Assembly (NCBI GenBank): GCA_017694275.1
Contig: JADINB010000045.1
Span: 1-10,200, forward strand
Length of the DNA: 10,200 nt
Reading direction: 5' to 3'
Origin: Candidatus Egerieousia excrementavium
Lineage (GTDB): Bacteria > Bacteroidota > Bacteroidia > Bacteroidales > UBA932
Shown here: positions 7,100 to 10,200 of the stretch, piece by piece
Layout: each line of letters begins with the position of its first letter
How positions within the stretch are numbered: position 1 is the first letter of the stretch
Made by a program: the position numbers and the translations under genes
The notes under the pieces: model-generated
What the model was told of the DNA's origin: nothing
The model's database searches: none
Seen by the model: only the letters and a program-made list of their open reading frames with translations

Positions 7100-7729
7100 T
7101 TTGCGTATAAGGTTCATGCCGTCTCTAAGAGGGACAATCACGTTTTCGACTCTGCTGTCGGAAGCTACAAATTCGTTGAAACTGTATATGCCCATGGTCT
7201 GTGCATCTTTCGGCAGCGGCTCTGCATATACTTTCCCGTCCCATAGTACATTGTCTGCAAGGATATAGCCTCCGTCCCTGAGATGCTTCAGAGCAAGTTC
7301 ATAGTAGGCAAGATATTCTCTTTTGTTGGCATCCATGAATACCATGTCATACATGTGGCCCAGACGCTCTATTGTCTGTTTTGCATCGCCGATATACAGG
7401 GTTATCTTCTCTTCAAGTCCGGCTTTCCTGTATCCTTGCAGTATAAGGTCTTCAAGTTCGTCATTCAGTTCCACTGAGTCTAAATGCCCGTTCCGGCCGA
7501 GCCCGCGTGCCAGACAGATTGAAGAATAGCCGGTAAAGGCTCCTATCTCCAATATACGTTCAGGCGACAGGGCCTTTACAAACATTTCCAGAAATTTTCC
7601 CACTACCGGCCCGCACAGCATGCGGCTGTAATTGGTTCGCAGATGCGTTTGCTTTTCAACCCAGTCCAATACGGAGTCCTGCCCGCAGGAAAAGCGTTCT
7701 ATGTATCGTTCTGCCTGTTCTGAATCCAC
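7079..7729 (-). CDS. AdoMet-dependent O-methyltransferase (catechol/caffeoyl-CoA OMT type)
   Basis: The protein has 216 aa if it starts at GTG 7729. AdoMet motif I is LEIGAFTGYSS (residues 60-70), with acidic Glu87 at the end of the next strand and GDA (114-116) further on. Metal ligands of the Mg-dependent OMT family appear as Asp133 (FMDANKREY) and Asp159-Asn160 (ADNVLWDG), so a class I, metal-dependent enzyme is expected. The natural substrate cannot be told from sequence; small phenolic acceptors are typical of the family. No ATG is available near the N-terminus. GTG 7729 shares one base with the stop of the preceding gene (TAGTG), while a TTG at 7762 would add 11 residues and overlap more; I prefer the GTG. 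It is the last gene of the efp transcript. Confidence 0.88.
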   Translation of the reverse strand: MDSEQAERYIERFSCGQDSVLDWVEKQTHLRTNYSRMLCGPVVGKFLEMFVKALSPERILEIGAFTGYSSICLARGLGRNGHLDSVELNDELEDLILQGYRKAGLEEKITLYIGDAKQTIERLGHMYDMVFMDANKREYLAYYELALKHLRDGGYILADNVLWDGKVYAEPLPKDAQTMGIYSFNEFVASDSRVENVIVPLRDGMNLIRKLPVDQL

Positions 7730-9180
7730 TATAGATATTCTACCTCCATTCTGTATTTCCAACGGCCGAAATAGAGATTTTCACCCCTCCATTCCACCTC
7801 TCCGCGCTGGAAGTCTACCGTTTCGCTGCGCTGGTATATTTTGGCAGGATAAAGGTCTGCCGAATAATCGTCGTTTACAATAAATCTGTATGCGTCGAGA
7901 CCTTTTGTATAGAAATGCCGTACATCATCATCTTCGCTGCCCTGTACAAGTCCGAAAGACTGGTCTACAGGAACCCATCCGATTCCTTCAAAATAGACTT
8001 CCGCCCAGTCGTGAAGGTTCACTTCGCCAGGGTGCATCATCCATCCGCTCTGCCATTTGGCGGGAATGCCGGCGTAGCGTGCCATGGTTATAAAGAGCAG
8101 GGTGACCTGGCCGCAGTCTCCATGCCGGTTCTGCAACACATATTCGGGTATGTTTTCTATTGTAGAGTATTCCCTTGCGCTTGCCCACGGGTAGTTCGCT
8201 GCAATGTAGTCGAAGATTCTCACGCATTTGAGATACGGGTTGTCCTCCTCTCCCACTATGCTGTCTGTAAGATGCCTGATTCTGTCGCTGAAGATGATGT
8301 GGGTCTTTCTCTCACTTGTATACTTTTTGTAAAGTTCGCTTTCGGTGTCGTAGGGACTTATATCATCAGGGCCGATATTGAAGAATATGTTGTATGACGT
8401 ATAACTGAGTTCATATCCGAATACAGCATCTTCCTGTCCGTTTGCAGGTTTCTCCATATATATGCTCTTGTGGGCGTAAGTGTCAGGTGATATGATATAT
8501 TCAGGCTGTGTGGTGGAGAGTAGTCTTATCTCCTTGTGTTTTGCGTTGTTTCTCGGATAAGGCATCCATACCCTTATCATCTCTCCTTCCGGCACTTCTT
8601 CTGCAGGAACTGTCAGGGTATAGCGTATTTTCATCTTCACGGGCAAGACCATTGAGCCGTTTTTGCCGCCCATGGCTTTGGCAGCTGTCACGACCTTTGG
8701 AATATAACTGCTTAGGTATGTGTCTAAATCGTCTGATTGCCTGCCTTTTATCTGCTCATATTTGCTTTGTGCCTCCTTGCTTATCCTGAAGAGGTTTCTT
8801 GCAGCTGCATGGAAGTATCTTTTCTGCCCGTCTATAATCTTGCATTCCAATGCTCCGCATTCTTCCCATCTTGCAAGTTCTTCTGCGGTTACACCTGGAT
8901 AATACTCTTTTATCTGGGCCAGGACCGTGGAATCGTCGAGCCTGAAATCTTTTTCGGTCCTCTCCATGATGTCGATTTTTGCAAGCAGATCGTACTCCTC
9001 CTTCCTGGTGAGGTCTTCACTTGCGATTTTCAGCCTGATAAGGTTTTTTGCATGGCTGAAATCACCGTTGCCGATAAGTTTGCCGATGGTTTCGTCCTTG
9101 ATTGTGGAGTGTTCTGAAAAAAATTGTCCACACCCGCATAATACAAGTATGGACAAAATAATAAACGGTAGTTTTTTCAT
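7729..9180 (-). CDS. Transglutaminase-like lipoprotein
   Basis: This 483-aa protein begins with a lipoprotein signal: MKK, a hydrophobic stretch and LCGC with Cys17 as the lipidated residue, so it should sit in the envelope. The N-terminal third is helical and charged. A middle segment (RVWMPYPRNN and following) is of a type often found before the transglutaminase core in Bacteroidota proteins. The core has the full papain-like triad: Cys356 in HGDCGQ, His390 in HDWAEVYF and Asp406 in PVDQSFG. Such proteins may act as peptidases or cross-linking enzymes; the substrate is unknown. It begins 23 bp after efp with no promoter seen between, and its TAG shares a base with the methyltransferase start. 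Confidence 0.88.
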   Translation of the reverse strand: MKKLPFIILSILVLCGCGQFFSEHSTIKDETIGKLIGNGDFSHAKNLIRLKIASEDLTRKEEYDLLAKIDIMERTEKDFRLDDSTVLAQIKEYYPGVTAEELARWEECGALECKIIDGQKRYFHAAARNLFRISKEAQSKYEQIKGRQSDDLDTYLSSYIPKVVTAAKAMGGKNGSMVLPVKMKIRYTLTVPAEEVPEGEMIRVWMPYPRNNAKHKEIRLLSTTQPEYIISPDTYAHKSIYMEKPANGQEDAVFGYELSYTSYNIFFNIGPDDISPYDTESELYKKYTSERKTHIIFSDRIRHLTDSIVGEEDNPYLKCVRIFDYIAANYPWASAREYSTIENIPEYVLQNRHGDCGQVTLLFITMARYAGIPAKWQSGWMMHPGEVNLHDWAEVYFEGIGWVPVDQSFGLVQGSEDDDVRHFYTKGLDAYRFIVNDDYSADLYPAKIYQRSETVDFQRGEVEWRGENLYFGRWKYRMEVEYL

Positions 9181-9203
9181 GGGTTAAACAGGTAAATTGA
9201 CGG

Positions 9204-9770
9204 TTATTTTACACGCTCGCCGTATGAGCGGTCTTCTGTCTTTACTCTTATGACATCTCCCTGATTTATGAAGAGGGGAACCATTATCTTTGCCCCTGTC
9301 TCCAGAACGGCCTCCTTGAGGGCGTTGGTAGAGGCGGTGTCGCCTTTTACCGCAGGTTCGGTATAGGTGACTTCAAGTTCCACGAACTGGGGAAGTTCGC
9401 ATGTGAGACATCTCTCTTCGTCTGCAAGGAACATCATTTCTACAGACTGTCCCTCTTTCATGAGGTCTGCATTCTCTACGAAATCGTTGTCGAGGTGTAT
9501 CTGATCAAATGTCTCGCTGTGCATGAAGTTGTAACCGTCTTCATCTTTGTACAGGAACTGATAAGGTCTTCTTTCAACAGTGATGGTGTCAATCCTTTCG
9601 CCTGCGGCAAAAGTGTTTTCCAATGTCTTTCCGTTTTCGAGATTCTTGAATTTTGTCTTTACGAAAGCGGGGCCCTTTCCGGGTTTTACATGCTGGAAAT
9701 AGATAAGCCTGCAAGGTTTGCCGTTGAAATTGAAGTATAATCCGTTCTTGAAATCTGCTGTAGTTGCCAT
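9204..9770 (-). CDS. efp: Translation elongation factor P
   Basis: EF-P binds ribosomes stalled at polyproline stretches and promotes peptide-bond formation. The 188-aa length is standard. The N-terminal KOW-like domain ends its functional loop in HVKPGKGPAF, where Lys32 at the loop tip corresponds to the E. coli Lys34 that is modified by EpmA/EpmB. The middle and C-terminal OB domains follow, ending with LFINQGDVIRVKTEDRSYGERVK, the usual final signature. No modification enzyme is encoded in the window, so whether Lys32 is modified is open. Start is ATG 9770 (MATTADFKNGLYF). It is the first gene of a leftward three-gene transcript, driven by the promoter at 9811-9842. Confidence 0.97.
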   Translation of the reverse strand: MATTADFKNGLYFNFNGKPCRLIYFQHVKPGKGPAFVKTKFKNLENGKTLENTFAAGERIDTITVERRPYQFLYKDEDGYNFMHSETFDQIHLDNDFVENADLMKEGQSVEMMFLADEERCLTCELPQFVELEVTYTEPAVKGDTASTNALKEAVLETGAKIMVPLFINQGDVIRVKTEDRSYGERVK

Positions 9771-9810
9771 ATTGTATATGCTTGTTTATAGTGATAAACT
9801 AATTGAATTG

Positions 9811-9842
9811 CAAATATACGAAGAAGCCGAGAGCAGAGCAAA
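9811..9842 (-). promoter_or_regulatory. efp promoter with both Bacteroidota boxes
   Basis: On the reverse strand TTTG (9842-9839) is followed after exactly 20 nt by TATATTTG (9818-9811), matching the -33 TTTG / -7 TAnnTTTG layout best of all gaps in the window. The transcript should start near 9805, giving a leader of about 35 nt. The -33 box lies in the arm of the hairpin at 9838-9851 and the -7 box lies in the 17-bp repeat at 9813-9829, so the promoter is built from repeat sequence. Confidence 0.75.
9813..9829 (+). repeat. 17-bp direct repeat, copy 1 (contains most of the efp -7 box)
   Basis: AATATACGAAGAAGCCG occurs here and again at 10051-10067. This copy is followed on its left by CA, which completes TATATTTG on the reverse strand, the efp -7 box. 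Confidence 0.85.
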
Positions 9843-9851
9843 TTTATTTGC
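9838..9851. repeat. 14-bp hairpin, copy 1
   Basis: GCAAAT-TT-ATTTGC is a perfect 6-bp stem with a 2-nt centre. Compared with the two other copies the closing pair is T-A instead of C-G, a compensatory change. Confidence 0.7.
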
Positions 9852-9908
9852 ATCACACTATTTGGAGATATAAAAAACGAAGTGACAGATGTGAGAAGCC
9901 TGAGCGGT

Positions 9909-9922
9909 GCAAACTTGTTTGC
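9909..9922. repeat. 14-bp hairpin, copy 2
   Basis: GCAAAC-TT-GTTTGC, perfect 6-bp stem, itself enclosed by the 7-bp stem 9894-9900 with 9932-9938. Confidence 0.7.
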
Positions 9923-9947
9923 AATTGCAATGGCTTCTTGCAACTGC

Positions 9948-9965
9948 GGGTGCCGTAAGGCAACC
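9948..9965. repeat. GC-rich hairpin, unit 1
   Basis: GGGTGCC, loop GTAA, GGCAACC: a 7-bp stem with one G-A mismatch. It lies 39 bp after the start of the preceding 14-bp hairpin, the same spacing as in unit 2. Confidence 0.6.
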
Positions 9966-10002
9966 GTATATCTCCAAATAGGATGCGGGCAGGCAACCGA
10001 GA

Positions 10003-10038
10003 CTGCTCTGCCGAGGCGCTACAGTATATGCGGCAAGC
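10003..10038 (+). repeat. 36-bp direct repeat, copy 1
   Basis: This 36-mer, beginning CTGCTCTGCCGAGG and ending GCGGCAAGC, is identical to 10165-10200. It holds a TGCCG (10009-10013) / CGGCA (10031-10035) stem. CAACCG precedes both copies, with a 2-bp length difference. Confidence 0.9.
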
Positions 10039-10050
10039 GAAGCGAAGCCG

Positions 10051-10067
10051 AATATACGAAGAAGCCG
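10051..10067 (+). repeat. 17-bp direct repeat, copy 2
   Basis: Identical to 9813-9829. Here the neighbouring bases give TATATTCG on the reverse strand, so the -7 promoter box has one mismatch. Confidence 0.85.
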
Positions 10068-10074
10068 TGACGGT

Positions 10075-10088
10075 GCAAACGGGTTTGC
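10075..10088. repeat. 14-bp hairpin, copy 3
   Basis: GCAAAC-GG-GTTTGC, perfect 6-bp stem; the stem equals copy 2 but the 2-nt centre differs. Confidence 0.7.
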
Positions 10089-10113
10089 AATCGTGCCGGA
10101 TTCTTGGGAACGG

Positions 10114-10130
10114 GTGTGCCGCAGGCACAC
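10114..10130. repeat. GC-rich hairpin, unit 2
   Basis: GTGTGCC, loop GCA, GGCACAC: a perfect 7-bp stem at the same relative place as the hairpin at 9948-9965. The paired sequence differs but the pairing is retained and improved. Confidence 0.65.
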
Positions 10131-10164
10131 TTATATCTCAAAATACCATAGACAAGACAACCGT

Positions 10165-10200
10165 CTGCTCTGCCGAGGCGCTACAGTATATGCGGCAAGC
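10165..10200 (+). repeat. 36-bp direct repeat, copy 2, at the window edge
   Basis: Identical over 36 bases to 10003-10038 and reaching the last base of the window, so the true repeat may be longer. Confidence 0.9.

Larger units (their letters stand above)
9858..9981. repeat. Perfect 15-bp inverted repeat flanking a 94-nt segment
   Basis: CTATTTGGAGATATA at 9858-9872 is the exact reverse complement of 9967-9981. The enclosed segment holds the hairpins at 9909-9922 and 9948-9965. A third copy of the right arm, with one mismatch, lies at 10132-10145. Confidence 0.8.
9813..10200. repeat. Structured intergenic repeat block, about 165-bp units
   Basis: The 430-bp stretch right of efp holds no believable gene. 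It contains a partial unit (about 9813-9857), a full unit (about 9895-10060) and a second unit (10061 to the right edge). Matching landmarks are GAAGCC (9895, 10061), a GCAAAC-type hairpin (9909, 10075), a second GC-rich hairpin (9948, 10114), TATATCTC (9967, 10132) and an identical 36-mer (10003, 10165), so the period is 162-166 bp. Ends and hairpins are conserved while the connecting sequence has drifted. An outer stem AGAAGCC (9894-9900) with GGCTTCT (9932-9938) encloses the first hairpin; unit 2 repeats it with one mismatch (10059-10066 with 10098-10105). It resembles a BIME/REP-like extragenic element; no transposase is present. Confidence 0.75.

Noticed and set aside
9853..10130. Two overlapping 90-codon frames on the minus strand in the repeat block
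   Set aside because: Both translate hairpins and direct repeats in different frames, show no coding character and have no promoter or start context; the repeat structure explains the sequence.
9813..10200. CRISPR array
   Set aside because: The repeats are about 165 bp apart with conserved hairpins between them; there are no regular short spacers and no cas genes.

Overview
The window looks like chromosomal core DNA of a Bacteroidales (Bacteroidota) bacterium. Several intergenic gaps carry the Bacteroidota-type -7 promoter box TAnnTTTG and no clear Shine-Dalgarno sequence. Two exported proteins have short lipoprotein signal peptides, and all recognisable proteins are housekeeping genes of a Gram-negative envelope. 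No rRNA, tRNA, CRISPR array, transposase or phage gene was found.

Layout from left to right. (1) 1-1008, minus strand: the head of a division/cell-wall (dcw) cluster, mraZ followed by rsmH with a one-base stop/start overlap; rsmH runs off the left edge. (2) 1009-1164: a divergent control region. It holds a -7 box for mraZ and, directly upstream of it, TGGAA-like half sites at an exact 10-bp period, which fits an autoregulatory MraZ operator. (3) 1165-2433, plus: an M23 (MepM/YebA-like) murein endopeptidase lipoprotein with an unusual HxD in place of the HxH motif. (4) 2456-4915, minus: dnaX (clamp-loader tau subunit) then lptB (LPS-export ATPase), 6 bp apart and probably co-transcribed. (5) 4916-4979: a compact divergent promoter region with back-to-back TAnnTTTG boxes. 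(6) 4980-7099, plus: an unrecognised secreted protein coupled by an ATGA overlap to a single-module M16 metallopeptidase. (7) 7079-9770, minus: a probable three-gene transcript efp (elongation factor P), a transglutaminase-like lipoprotein, and an AdoMet O-methyltransferase. The last gene ends inside the 3' end of the convergent M16 gene. (8) 9771-10200: no gene; a structured repeat block of about 165-bp units runs off the right edge.

The genes serve general functions: peptidoglycan and division (mraZ, rsmH, M23), LPS transport (lptB), replication (dnaX), translation (efp, rsmH) and protein or peptide turnover (M16, transglutaminase-like). They do not form one recognisable pathway. No new defence or mobile system is visible. 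The least explained parts are the repeat block, whose first copy appears to supply both promoter boxes of efp and whose hairpins are kept between copies with a compensatory change, and the 10-bp-periodic operator upstream of mraZ.
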